Numbered from the stretch's first letter, positions 28,057 through 37,047 are shown. The stretch: 64,000 nt of DNA from CAYPNF01 sp964411985 (GCA_964411985.1 CAYPNF010000002.1:231828-295827); one strand, 5' to 3'. Notes: generated from the letters alone by a model not told the origin. Numbers and translations are program-made.

Positions 28057-28154
28057 CCACCCAGGCCCAACTCGATGCTGATAAGAAGAAAGCAGAAGCC
28101 GAGGCCGCAACCGCGAAGGCCAAGATCGATGCGGAGAAGAAGAGAACGAACTGA
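28057..28154 (+). pseudogene. 3' fragment of a small lipoprotein gene
   Basis: This segment repeats the last ~100 bp of the lipoprotein gene at 9055-9369 with few changes; it encodes QAQLDADKKKAEAEA and ends KKRTN-stop. The 5' part, with signal peptide and lipobox, is missing. The fragment begins directly after the right end of mini-element A, so insertion or recombination at the element probably removed the rest. Confidence 0.75.
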
Positions 28155-28200
28155 GTTCCTTTTCCCGACGATAACCATTGCTTCCTTCGCGCTGCACCCC

Positions 28201-28407
28201 TTGTCGATCAACGGCGGTAGTGCGGAAATGAAGCTTCAGGGTGGGCAAGGGGTCAACTACGTCGTCCAAGTCCTAAGCGATCTGGGAGGCGACAACCGCT
28301 GGGTAACCCTGAAACCTCTTGGAGCAGGCCAAACCTGGGTTGACCCTGACGGGCTCCTGGGGGCGAACCGCTTTTACCGAGCCGTGTGGGTCCAACCCAC
28401 GCAGTGA
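28201..28407 (+). pseudogene. C-terminal fragment of a secreted/surface protein
   Basis: An open stretch of 68 codons ending at TGA 28405-28407 encodes a domain tail of the pattern GVNYVVQVLSDLG, WVTLKPLGAG and GANRFYRAV. The same pattern closes the protein at 28858-31833 (SSYMIQSSDLEEGPW...KRFYRVQL), so it is a remnant of such a protein. No start codon or signal peptide accompanies it. Confidence 0.6.
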
Positions 28408-28857
28408 TCCAAGGACCATACGCCCTTCATGCCACTCCACGGGCGCTGTCAATAAAGGCTGCACCACGGGCCGTAGGTGTCGGCCGAGGTGCTTTTTGGC
28501 AGTCTCGCCAAACCATGCCCGTGACTCACCGCTCGGCGGAGCAGCCTGGTTTGGCAGGACCCCCGCCGAGAGGGACAACGTGCCTGATTCCTCATGCGAG
28601 TCTCTACGTGGGATGCATGAGGATGCAGAGCGCGGCCAAAACGATCATCGCTCCCTCGAAACCAGCAGAAGAGAGGGCGTTCCTTGTCTCGTGTTGGCAT
28701 TCGTGAAAAAGCGGTGAACTTCTGTCCAGATCTGCCGATATGTCTGAATACGAGTCGTGATTGATGGGAAAACCCTCTCGCACCCGTGTCGTGCATTTCC
28801 AGGACGGGCGCGGTTGTCAGTCGGACTCAGAATAACCTCGTGAATTCAATACACTGT
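28408..28857. other. Intergenic region, nothing recognised
   Basis: About 450 bp between the fragment and the beta-helix gene. Frames across it have no recognisable protein character, and no clear promoter or terminator was found. Confidence 0.4.
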
Positions 28858-31833
28858 ATGCCATATTCCTACCCCTCTGGCCGCCGAAGCGGGAGAAACC
28901 AGAAACTCTTGTGTGCTCTGGCCTGCCTGGTCATGGGTAGCCGACTGTTGGGGCAGACCTATGTCAATCGGGTTCCCGATGGTCAGGGTGGCTACAGTCT
29001 GGTTCCGGTAAAGATTGCTGGGGCCGTGACTTGGGCGGCCTCCGGCAGCCCCTACGTGGTGGAGGGGTATGATTGGAACGTGGTGGTGGAGAGTGGCGGA
29101 TCGCTGACCATTGAGGCGGGGACGGTCGTCTCTTTGCCAGCCAGCAGGGACGGTGGTGCTATCGAGGTCTTGGGCACCCTGCAGGTGCTGGGAACGGTGG
29201 AAAAGCCCATCTTGCTGAAGCGTAACGAAGGGGAGGGTTCATGGAGCGGACTCCGATTCATGGATGGCAGCCAGGGCACGGTACAGCATGCAATCCTGGA
29301 AGATTCGGGCCACCAGACCACCGGCTGGCAAGGGTGGCATCCGGGAGCCGCAGTTTATGCCCAGAACTCTTCTCCCGCCATCAGACACACGACGATTCGG
29401 CGCTCCAATGGACATGGCGTTTCGGTCACCAGGGCCGCCTCTCCGGTGGTAGAAAACTGCCGCATTGAGCAATCGGTCCTGCATGCCATCGCCTGGCAGG
29501 GTTTCTGGACGAATGCCGCCCCCATCTTCCGGGGCAACACTGGCACAGGGAATCACTGGGATGCGGTCTTTGTGGGCAATGGCACCCTGAGCGGGCAGGT
29601 CACGCTGGCGGCCAACGAGCTGCCTTACTACCTGCAAGGATGGGATGGAAACCTGGTGGTGGACAAACCAGGGGTGCTGGATGTGGAAGCCGGGGTGCTC
29701 TGCAAGGTCGGCTACGGTCGGGATGGCGGCGCGGTGGTGGTCCTTGGGCAAATGAACTGCAAGGGCAGCAGCAGCGCACCCGTGACCTTCACCAGCGAGT
29801 ATGACGACAGCCTGGCGGGCGATACGAACCAGGATGGAACCAACACCACCGCTGTGGCTGGTTCTTGGAGCGGAATCCGTTTTCAAGAAGGTGGCACGGG
29901 CGCCTGGAACCACACGCTTGTGCGGGCAGCTGGCCACATCACCCAAGGCTGGCAGGGGTGGCATCCGGCGACGGCTTTTTACATCAAGGATTCCTCCCCC
30001 CGACTGGAGAACGTCACGGTTGAGGCCAGTCAGGGGCGCGGGTTCAGTTTTGGCAATAGCAACGCTAAGATCCTTCACTGCTCGATCCTCAACAGTGGTG
30101 GAGCCGCCATCGGATTTGAGCAGAATGGACTGAACGCCATCCCTGAATTTACCGGAACGACTGCGGTTGGAAATGGATACAACGCGATTTGCCTGACAGG
30201 CGATGTGGGCACTCTGCGACTGCCAAATTATGAGTTGCCGTACGTGGTCTATGACTGGCTGGTGGTCCCCACCAATGCGGTTTTGACCCTCGATGCTGGG
30301 GTTTTGATGATGTTTTCCTATGAGCAGAATAACTCCTACAAATGCGGCATGCGAATCCTAGGCCGACTCCAGGCTGTGGGAACACCGGGACAAACCATCC
30401 GGTTCACCTCCGTAAACGATGCACAGAGCCGCGCGGCCGTGCATCCGGCCACCGCGCAAGTGGCGGCCGCACCGGGCGACTGGAATTGCCTCTACTTTGA
30501 GCCCGAGAGTGCCGGGGAGGTCTCCTACTGCGATCTATTCTACGCTGGCTACATGAACGCGAACTGGAATCACTACGGAGGAGGTGCCATCAGCGTGAAC
30601 CAAGCCTCCCCTCGGATCGCCAACAATGTGATCTGGAAGTGTGGCGGAATCTACGCTGGGGATAGCGGTCACGGGGTCCGATTCTCGAACTCCGGTTCGG
30701 TGGTGGAGAGCAACCTGGTCGATTCGGCATCCGTGTTCGCCTTCAACGTGACGGGCAACGCTACCTCGGCCTTTCCAGCCTTCCGAGGCAACAGTGCTAC
30801 CAACTGCGGATTCAATGGCATCCGGCTGCCTACCCAGTTTGATTTCGACACCGTGCTGGACACTGCGGGAATCCCCTACATTGTTAGTCCCAGCGTCCGG
30901 ATTCCTCCACAAGTCACGGTACGGGTGGCGGGTGGCAATGTGATCAAGTTCGCAGAAACCTCTCCGGTGGAAGGCCGAATGTGGACCGTTGAGGGGCGCT
31001 TTGAAACCCTGGGCACTTCCGCGCAACCCGTGGTGATGACTAGCCTGCGCGATGACACCGCTGGAGGAGATACCAATAACGACGGGAACAAAACGGCGCC
31101 ATTGGATAGCGGCTACGCCGACTGGGCCTCCTTGACGGTCAAGAACGGGGGGGCCGCCAACCTTAGCTCCACGACTCTCCGTTATGGTGGGTACCTGAAC
31201 ACTTACTGGAGCTCGGAGGGGGGCGGATTGATCGCGCTCTGGGATGGCACAGTGGAGGCATCTGATTGCTCTTTCCTCAATCCTGGCAAACCCTACACCG
31301 AAAGTTCGCGGGCTATCTATCAACGTGGAGGCTCACTGAGGCTCAATAATTGCCGATTGGAAGGAGGGGAGTATGGCCTCTATTCCACCAGCGGCGTTTT
31401 GGCTCTGCTCAACAGCTGCAGGATCAGCGGCCAGACGAAGTTCGGAGTCTACAATACCAGTGGTTTCCTAGTGGATGCCAAGAATACGTGGTGGGGCGAT
31501 GCCAGTGGCCCACTGGATACCTCAGACGACCGCGGCACCGGCGGCTCCCACAATCCCGACGCCAAAGGGGTGGCGGTGAGCGACAAGGTTCTCTACACGC
31601 CCTGGACAACCTCGTCGGTCGAGGAAATCACCATGAACATTTACACCGCCGTGGAGGTGGAGTTCTCGACGAAGGCAGGCAGCAGCTACATGATCCAAAG
31701 CAGTGACTTGGAAGAAGGACCGTGGACCAATGTCGGTCAACCCATCCTTGGCACCGGCCAGGTCCTTCGGCAACTCCTCTCGACCATCGGTCAGCCCAAG
31801 CGCTTCTACCGGGTACAACTGGTGGGGCCCTAG
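28858..31833 (+). CDS. Large secreted right-handed beta-helix protein
   Basis: The 991-residue protein has a signal peptide (LLCALACLVMGSRLLGQ) and three or four long repeats with the order 'PYVV/PYYL..W..N.VV..G..L.. (D/E)AG', 'LG.(L/M)...G....P (V/I) .(L/F)T', 'W.GIRF..G' and 'GWQGWHP'. The pairs WHPGAAVY and WHPATAFY, and RDGGAIEVLG and RDGGAVVVLG, show internal duplication. This is typical of parallel beta-helix surface proteins. The C-terminus has the FYR-type tail (SSYMIQSSDLEEGPW, KRFYRVQL). The ATG at 28858 is chosen because it directly precedes the signal peptide. It is probably exposed on the cell or used for glycan binding; the function is unknown. Confidence 0.8.
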   Translation: MPYSYPSGRRSGRNQKLLCALACLVMGSRLLGQTYVNRVPDGQGGYSLVPVKIAGAVTWAASGSPYVVEGYDWNVVVESGGSLTIEAGTVVSLPASRDGGAIEVLGTLQVLGTVEKPILLKRNEGEGSWSGLRFMDGSQGTVQHAILEDSGHQTTGWQGWHPGAAVYAQNSSPAIRHTTIRRSNGHGVSVTRAASPVVENCRIEQSVLHAIAWQGFWTNAAPIFRGNTGTGNHWDAVFVGNGTLSGQVTLAANELPYYLQGWDGNLVVDKPGVLDVEAGVLCKVGYGRDGGAVVVLGQMNCKGSSSAPVTFTSEYDDSLAGDTNQDGTNTTAVAGSWSGIRFQEGGTGAWNHTLVRAAGHITQGWQGWHPATAFYIKDSSPRLENVTVEASQGRGFSFGNSNAKILHCSILNSGGAAIGFEQNGLNAIPEFTGTTAVGNGYNAICLTGDVGTLRLPNYELPYVVYDWLVVPTNAVLTLDAGVLMMFSYEQNNSYKCGMRILGRLQAVGTPGQTIRFTSVNDAQSRAAVHPATAQVAAAPGDWNCLYFEPESAGEVSYCDLFYAGYMNANWNHYGGGAISVNQASPRIANNVIWKCGGIYAGDSGHGVRFSNSGSVVESNLVDSASVFAFNVTGNATSAFPAFRGNSATNCGFNGIRLPTQFDFDTVLDTAGIPYIVSPSVRIPPQVTVRVAGGNVIKFAETSPVEGRMWTVEGRFETLGTSAQPVVMTSLRDDTAGGDTNNDGNKTAPLDSGYADWASLTVKNGGAANLSSTTLRYGGYLNTYWSSEGGGLIALWDGTVEASDCSFLNPGKPYTESSRAIYQRGGSLRLNNCRLEGGEYGLYSTSGVLALLNSCRISGQTKFGVYNTSGFLVDAKNTWWGDASGPLDTSDDRGTGGSHNPDAKGVAVSDKVLYTPWTTSSVEEITMNIYTAVEVEFSTKAGSSYMIQSSDLEEGPWTNVGQPILGTGQVLRQLLSTIGQPKRFYRVQLVGP

Positions 31834-31949
31834 GAAAGGTGCCCGAAAGGGCCGCCACTGCGAAATGCGCTGCGTTCTTTCGCTCGACCAGAACCACGCC
31901 GCAGACTGCAGTGCACACCCAATTCTCTGTCCTTTGCGCTCTCCTCGCT

Positions 31950-32050
31950 GGGGAGGTGCCACCGAGGACTTCCCGCGGATCCGCGTAAGGAACGTTTGGT
32001 CAACCGGCTCAGATCCTATCTGTCGGAAAAATAGATCTGATCCCATTGCC
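31950..32050 (+). mobile_element. RAYT-derived mini-element, copy B (right end only)
   Basis: About 100 bp match the right part of copies A and C, including GATCCGCGTAAGG, GTTTGGTCAA and the terminus GATCTGATCCCATTGCC. The left half, with the transposase signature, is absent. It ends 43 bp before the glycosidase-like gene at 32094. Confidence 0.65.
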
Positions 32051-32093
32051 TTTTCAATCCCAATAATGAGAGGCTGATGGCGCAAAAGCCTTT

Positions 32094-33569
32094 ATGAACA
32101 AACTCGCTTATCTATTCGCCACAGTTTTCATGTTTGCGACTATGGCGCATTCTGCCACGAGTGATTTAACCCTTACATCGTCAAGTCAGTATCTTGTTGA
32201 TGCGTTCAATTGGAATAAAAGCAAGGCATTGAGCTGGGTTGAAACAGGAAAATCAAACAACATTCCATGTTTCAGGGCCGCATATGCCCACAGAGAATGC
32301 TTTTGCATCAGGGATGCATGCCATCAATGCGAAGGCGCTGCCTTGTTGGGGCTGAATAATGAAACTCTGACTATGTGGAAGACATTCGCGCGACTGCAAA
32401 CAGCAGCAAGGGGATATTTTACCATTTGGGAGGTCAATTTCGCTGGAGGCATATATCCATGCGACGGCGGAGATTATCAGAGCGACACGGTGTTTATACG
32501 TATGATACCCGGAATGCCTGAATTGGTGGAAAAGGCTCATACCCTCTATCGATGGACCGGCGACGAGAGCTGGATAAAAGACACCGCTCTGACGGACTTC
32601 TATGAATCCTCGATGAACAAATGCATAAAGCGACTCGACGACAATAATGATGGAATTGGCGAGGGACATTTTAACGATATTCAAGGCCCCAATGGGTCAT
32701 ACTGCGAAGGATCCGCGCATGGCTTCGGCGTGGGCGGAGATAATATCTCATCGACATGGGCAGCCTATAACGCTTACGCAAAACTGTTGACGGCTATGGG
32801 GAAAACCTTCGAGGCAAACGCCTACCAAGAGAAGGCGAAGAATGTCAAGGCACACTACGACAAAGATTGGTGGAACGTAGGGGAAAACTGTTATTATTCA
32901 GGTCGGAGCATAGGTCTTGACCGATGGTTTACCGAATTCAATCAGTGGAGCAAAGAAACCTACATGTTCCAAGCGACAAAATGCATCGCCGAACCAGGCG
33001 CGCGAGCCGATGCGCTACTGGATAGAATACATCGCAACTATTTGACCCACCGGAAAGAGTATAACTTTGAATCGTTTACCTACTTGCCGGAATCCTTTTA
33101 TAATTACGGAAAGAATGATCGTGGCTGGTATTGGCTGAAATGCATCATGGATTCGCATTATAACTATCCAGAAGTCTCGATGACCGCCGTTGGATTCATC
33201 GCTACCGGCATGATGGGAATAGTTCCGGACGCCCCCAGACATGCAGTGGCGACATTAGGGCGTCTCACCTCAGACGTTACATGGGTTCAGCTGGATGGCA
33301 TTCCAGTGGGCTCGCATAAGTTGCGAGTGAAGCATGAGAACAATAACAATACAACCACTCTTGTTCATCGTTCAGGAACCCAGGATGTAATGTGGGAAGC
33401 TTGTTTCCCGGGATCGCACGCTGCACTCCAGGTTGACGGGGTCGCTACGGCTGCGCGTCAGAAAACTATGAACGGTGTACCTGTTAGTTATACCACCATA
33501 ACCGTGGCAGTCGGCCAGCAGAAAACAGTAAGTGCCCCGAACAACCCAAGGGGAATCAAGGTGCCATGA
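32094..33569 (+). CDS. Secreted six-hairpin glycosidase-like protein, probably acquired
   Basis: The 491-residue protein has a signal peptide (MNKLAYLFATVFMFATMAHS). The body is rich in aromatic residues and helical hairpins (CFCIRDACHQCEGA, FAGGIYPCDGG, HTLYRWTGDESWIKDTAL, AYNAYAKLLTAMGKTFEA), as in alpha/alpha six-barrel glycoside hydrolases. A small beta C-terminal domain follows (about 395-491). The DNA is visibly richer in A+T than its neighbours, and codons such as AAA, AAT and ATA are used freely. It lies between mini-element copies B and C. Recent transfer is likely; the glycosidase class and substrate cannot be given. Confidence 0.7.
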   Translation: MNKLAYLFATVFMFATMAHSATSDLTLTSSSQYLVDAFNWNKSKALSWVETGKSNNIPCFRAAYAHRECFCIRDACHQCEGAALLGLNNETLTMWKTFARLQTAARGYFTIWEVNFAGGIYPCDGGDYQSDTVFIRMIPGMPELVEKAHTLYRWTGDESWIKDTALTDFYESSMNKCIKRLDDNNDGIGEGHFNDIQGPNGSYCEGSAHGFGVGGDNISSTWAAYNAYAKLLTAMGKTFEANAYQEKAKNVKAHYDKDWWNVGENCYYSGRSIGLDRWFTEFNQWSKETYMFQATKCIAEPGARADALLDRIHRNYLTHRKEYNFESFTYLPESFYNYGKNDRGWYWLKCIMDSHYNYPEVSMTAVGFIATGMMGIVPDAPRHAVATLGRLTSDVTWVQLDGIPVGSHKLRVKHENNNNTTTLVHRSGTQDVMWEACFPGSHAALQVDGVATAARQKTMNGVPVSYTTITVAVGQQKTVSAPNNPRGIKVP

Positions 33570-33657
33570 AACGAACCTATTCGCTCTCGACCCCGGAGCC
33601 GCCCTCAGGTTACCCCGTCGCGGCCAACCGCCTGAAACGCGTTTCGACGGCTTGAAG

Positions 33658-33924
33658 GGCAACGGGGTCCGATCCATATGTGCGACATACGTGGAAAGAG
33701 AGGTCAGGATCGGAAGATCGGGCCAGGCCGTTACGAGTTTGGATTGCGGGGGATGGTACCACGTGATGAGCCAGGGCAACCGGGGGGAGAAGCTGCCTTC
33801 TCGAGGCGGCGGCCCAGGGGGGTGCGGAGGTTCCAGCGAGGACTTTCGGCTGATCCGCGTAAGGAGCGTTTGGTCAAACGGTTCAGATCCTATCTGTCGC
33901 AAATATAGATCTGACCCCATTGCC
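33658..33924 (+). mobile_element. RAYT-derived mini-element, copy C (267 bp)
   Basis: The inverted termini are GGCAACGGGGTCCGATC (left) and the complement of GGCAATGGGGTCAGATC (right). The inside repeats copy A nearly base for base and encodes CGGWYHVMSQGNRGEKLPS on the + strand, the truncated N-terminus of an IS200-like RAYT. It is in the same orientation as copies A and B. It begins about 90 bp after the stop of the glycosidase-like gene. Confidence 0.7.
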
Positions 33925-33975
33925 TTTTGTTTACCCCGCCCGGGGGGTGGCAACACCGGGATATGGTTAGGGTAC

Positions 33976-34012
33976 TACCCCCGTCAGCCGCAACTGGCGG
34001 GGGTATTCTTTT
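33976..34012 (+). terminator. Strong rho-independent terminator
   Basis: TACCCCCGTCAG (33976-33987) pairs with CTGGCGGGGGTA (33994-34005) around the loop CCGCAA, with one G-T pair, followed by TTCTTTT. It would stop transcription coming from the glycosidase-like gene and mini-element C before the zinc-ribbon genes. Confidence 0.8.
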
Positions 34013-34102
34013 CTGGCAGTCTCGAGCCTCCGCCGGCCCCCCGAGCTTGACACAAGATTCCCGTCTGCGAATCTTAGACCAATCCCAAGAACGAGGAATC
34101 CT

Positions 34103-34537
34103 ATGAAGTTCAAGGCCACCTGTGGTTGCGGGGCAGAGACCGAGTTTGAGCACACTCAGGCCGGACACAGCGTGGATTGCCCTGCTTGCGGTGGAAAAGT
34201 GCTACTCGAGGTTTCCGGGGCAAAAGGACGGCCCGAGGGGTGGAGAGGCCCCGACACGCTGAACGCAATCGCGAAGGAATCGCTTGTTCAGGTTCAGGGG
34301 GCCAGAATCGAGGTTCACAACGGCTGCCTGATGACACTCGGGTATTTCGTCGCCGGACTTCTGGTGTTGGGAGGCTTCTTCTCTCCATTCCTGTGGCTTT
34401 TTGCAGTGCTGATAGTGCTAGCCACCGCGTTCCTGATCCGCCGATATCGTTGCCCCGAGTGCGGCAACTCGGTAGCGGGAGCCGACGTCAGGGCTTGCCC
34501 AACCTGCAAGGTGGTCCTGGCGCCGCCGGAGGGGTAG
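34103..34537 (+). CDS. Zinc-ribbon membrane protein (hypothetical)
   Basis: The 144-residue protein has an N-terminal zinc ribbon (CGCG and CPACG), a TM region of two adjacent helices at about 73-112, and a C-terminal ribbon (CPECG and CPTC). The ATG at 34103 follows a CGAGGA ribosome site; a TTGACA lies at 34047-34052 but its -10 is weak. The next gene has the same design and starts 21 nt later. No catalytic motif is visible. It is probably a membrane protein with metal-binding knuckles on the same face. Confidence 0.65.
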   Translation: MKFKATCGCGAETEFEHTQAGHSVDCPACGGKVLLEVSGAKGRPEGWRGPDTLNAIAKESLVQVQGARIEVHNGCLMTLGYFVAGLLVLGGFFSPFLWLFAVLIVLATAFLIRRYRCPECGNSVAGADVRACPTCKVVLAPPEG

Positions 34538-34558
34538 AGCATCAAACAAGATGTTGTT

Positions 34559-35497
34559 ATGACAAGTAAGTGTTCCTGTGATCATTGCGGAGGACATTTA
34601 GAGTTCGACGCCAGTCTCGCTGGCCAAGCAACGGCCTGCCCGCACTGCGGGGGTGAGACAACCTTGCGCCTTTCGGAGACGGCAACACCTGAAGCTGAAA
34701 CGCCTCCCCAGGCGGACGCCCCCGCCTCCCAGGAGAACCCCCATCTTCGCCCGTGCGTCCATTGCGGCAAGGATGTGAGTGTCGATGCGAATGTGTGTCC
34801 TCACTGTGGTCTGCCCTTCTGGAAGGAGAAACGGCGCAGAGTCTTCCGTTCCTTGCGACGTGCGGGCGCTTTGTTCATCGGCATGATTGTTCTGGTGTAT
34901 GTCATGGATTTTTGCGGCGGGTTAGCTCGGCTGGAAAAGAAAATGACGAGCAGCATGGTGACGGAGAGTGTAGTTCCCCAAAGTAAGCCATGGAGGTTGC
35001 TTTCTGAACAGGAGACGATAGAGGCTGAAGCAATACTCAGAGATGCGAGGACCGAGAATGATGAAGTCACCGGCGCTACTTGGATCTTTCCGAAAGGCAG
35101 TGAGTGGTTTGAGAATGAAGTATACGTCTACATTGGTTTCAGTGAGAAGGAACAGCCATTTCTCCGTATGCGGGTTGACTATAGCGGCGAAAGATCACTC
35201 AGGATGCAACGATTGGTGTTTAGGATTGATGATACTTTGCACGTTCTAACCCCTGAGGAGCCTGTGAAGAGAGACTACTCAAGGGGCATTTACCGAGAGC
35301 GGCTTGACGACTCAGGGACGCTGCACTTGGAACTTCTCGGAAGAATCGCGAAGGGGAATAAGGTCATAATGCGGTACGAAGGTAGCAATTTCGTTAAGGA
35401 TGAGGAGGTTATCGATTGGCAGAAGAGGTCCCTCCGCGAAATGTTGCTTCTATACCGGTATTTTCAGGACAAGCAACTAAGGCAGCGGAGTCCGTAG
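34559..35497 (+). CDS. Zinc-ribbon membrane-anchored protein (hypothetical)
   Basis: The 312-residue protein has one zinc ribbon at about 5-33 (CDHCGG, CPHCGG), a low-complexity P/A/E linker, a second ribbon at about 61-80 (CVHCGK, CPHCGLPFW), a TM helix at about 95-115, and an extracytoplasmic domain of about 190 residues without recognised motifs. The codon use in the last domain is less GC-biased than in the first part. It resembles the upstream gene in its N-terminal ribbon, which suggests a local duplication with a new C-terminal domain. Confidence 0.65.
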   Translation: MTSKCSCDHCGGHLEFDASLAGQATACPHCGGETTLRLSETATPEAETPPQADAPASQENPHLRPCVHCGKDVSVDANVCPHCGLPFWKEKRRRVFRSLRRAGALFIGMIVLVYVMDFCGGLARLEKKMTSSMVTESVVPQSKPWRLLSEQETIEAEAILRDARTENDEVTGATWIFPKGSEWFENEVYVYIGFSEKEQPFLRMRVDYSGERSLRMQRLVFRIDDTLHVLTPEEPVKRDYSRGIYRERLDDSGTLHLELLGRIAKGNKVIMRYEGSNFVKDEEVIDWQKRSLREMLLLYRYFQDKQLRQRSP

Positions 35498-35608
35498 TGG
35501 GTGGCCAAGGCGAAAGCCTGTAGGCCACTGGCTCAGGTGCGGCGGGAAAAAACGCCCAGGGGCGCCGGAGGGCAAGGCAGGAAAACAGGGCAGGGGAGGG
35601 CTTAGAAA

Positions 35609-35639
35609 GTGGCCCACAAGTGGCCCACAAGTGGCCCAC
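35609..35639 (+). repeat. Triple 11-bp tandem repeat near tRNA-Thr
   Basis: The unit GTGGCCCACAA occurs almost three times in tandem (35609, 35620 and 35631, the last incomplete). It lies about 65 bp from the 3' end of tRNA-Thr. It may be a slippage product or a binding array; there is no integrase gene nearby. Confidence 0.6.
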
Positions 35640-35702
35640 CATGACTTTTTCTGGGGGTGTTTCCTACTGCTGGAACGCTTCCTAACTCCTTGCTACTGAG
35701 GC

Positions 35703-35777
35703 TGGAGCCGGTGACCGGGATTGAACCGGTGACCATTCGATTACGAATCGAATGCTCTACCGCTGAGCTACACCGGC
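35703..35777 (-). tRNA. tRNA-Thr (anticodon CGT)
   Basis: On the minus strand the gene begins GCCGGTG and closes with CACCGGC, giving a full 7-bp acceptor stem. The anticodon stem TTCGA/TCGAA encloses the loop TTCGTAA, so the anticodon is CGT, reading ACG threonine codons. The T arm is ACCGG TTCAATC CCGGT. The CCA end is encoded (75 nt in total). Confidence 0.95.
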
Positions 35778-35849
35778 GTCCTAGCAGACGGCTCTTCTAC
35801 CAGTCCCCGAGCGTGAGTCAAGCGCGCAGACGGATTTTGTCGGGCCGTT

Positions 35850-37034
35850 TCACAGCCGAGTGTACCGTTCCAGCTCGACCGTCCCGCTGGGCAGAGTGAG
35901 CAGAAACCGGAGATAGACATCGCTGGGGTCATAATAATACTGGTAGACTCCGAACGCGGCGTCGTTCTTCAGGACCTGGCCGGTCGCTCCCCATTCCAAG
36001 GGGGTTTGGGAGGGATCATAATGAGTCGGCTGCGTGTTCTTGGTTTGGAGGTCCGAGAAGGACCGCTTTTTGGTCACGTTGGACCACTGATAAACGTCGT
36101 TCCCGAAGGTGAGTTTCTGGTTCAACCAATCCTGGGCCGTGGACGCAAAGGATTGTGCAGAGGAGATACTGTAATAGTACCTCCGTTGATTGACCACGAG
36201 AGCGAAACCCGGGCTGGTTATCGTGCCGGTCAGAGTATGGTCGTCCGTGAAGTCGGAATAACCGCCACCCGTGTTGCCGCAGTATTGGCCGGCTACCGAG
36301 AGATCAGCATCGTAGCCGATGCCGGCCTCCTGGAATTTGCCGCGCGCCGTGCCGTTAGCATTGCATCCATTGAGGATCGACACGAATTCCATATCAAGGG
36401 TGTTACCGGTGACCACCCGAAAGCGGAAGTCGTGGCTGTTCTGGAGGAAACCGCTGACCCCACTGGAGAAATCACCCTGCATCGCAGAGATGGTGTAGGT
36501 CGTGACCACGCCGTTGGTGTACCGCAAAACCAAGCGGTCGGTGGGAGTGGGGCTGTAGGAAGGACCCGAGGCCGTTTCGGTCAGGGTGCCGGTCGTGATA
36601 AGCTGCACGTTGCCTTGGAGTTGGCTGGCCAGGGAGACGGCTCCGGCGCAATCAGCGCTGATCGCAGCCCACGAATCCAGGATTCGCTGTCCCAGTGAAT
36701 CAGCTGCAAGCAGGGCGTTCGTGACCGAGATGCCCGCATCTTCGCGGATCCGGTAAAACCGCTGGGGATGAGCTGCGACCGTGACGTCGCTCCAAGAGGC
36801 AAGGCTGTTGGTGGCTGTGAAGCTGGTGTTGGTGGCCCAAGGACCCGTGGGAGCGGCGGAAGATTCGACGAAGTAGGTCTTCCCGGCCTGAGCCGTCCAA
36901 TTCAGAACGGCCCGGGTGGGTTCCCACCGCAGCTGCAGCGTGAGAGGCTGGGCGAGGAGCGAACTTGCGAACAGGACCGCGATCGCTCCGAACGCGAGTA
37001 GGGAGCCGCTGGGGCTTTGTCCTTGAGCGCTCAT
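35850..37034 (-). CDS. Secreted protein of unknown function
   Basis: The 394-residue protein has a signal peptide (LLAFGAIAVLFASSLLAQ), an N-terminal segment of the domain type common in PVC surface proteins (YFVESSAAPTGPW, then QRFYRIRED), and a beta-rich body with no recognised enzyme motif. The ATG at 37034 is preferred; upstream in-frame codons overlap the oxidoreductase gene. It starts 13 nt after that gene and is probably co-transcribed with it. The domain that is normally C-terminal is N-terminal here, which is unusual. Confidence 0.7.
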   Translation of the reverse strand: MSAQGQSPSGSLLAFGAIAVLFASSLLAQPLTLQLRWEPTRAVLNWTAQAGKTYFVESSAAPTGPWATNTSFTATNSLASWSDVTVAAHPQRFYRIREDAGISVTNALLAADSLGQRILDSWAAISADCAGAVSLASQLQGNVQLITTGTLTETASGPSYSPTPTDRLVLRYTNGVVTTYTISAMQGDFSSGVSGFLQNSHDFRFRVVTGNTLDMEFVSILNGCNANGTARGKFQEAGIGYDADLSVAGQYCGNTGGGYSDFTDDHTLTGTITSPGFALVVNQRRYYYSISSAQSFASTAQDWLNQKLTFGNDVYQWSNVTKKRSFSDLQTKNTQPTHYDPSQTPLEWGATGQVLKNDAAFGVYQYYYDPSDVYLRFLLTLPSGTVELERYTRL

Positions 37035-37047
37035 GGTGATATCAGCC

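Noticed and set aside
35609..35639. CRISPR array
   Set aside because: The repeat unit is only 11 bp with no spacers, and there are no cas genes.
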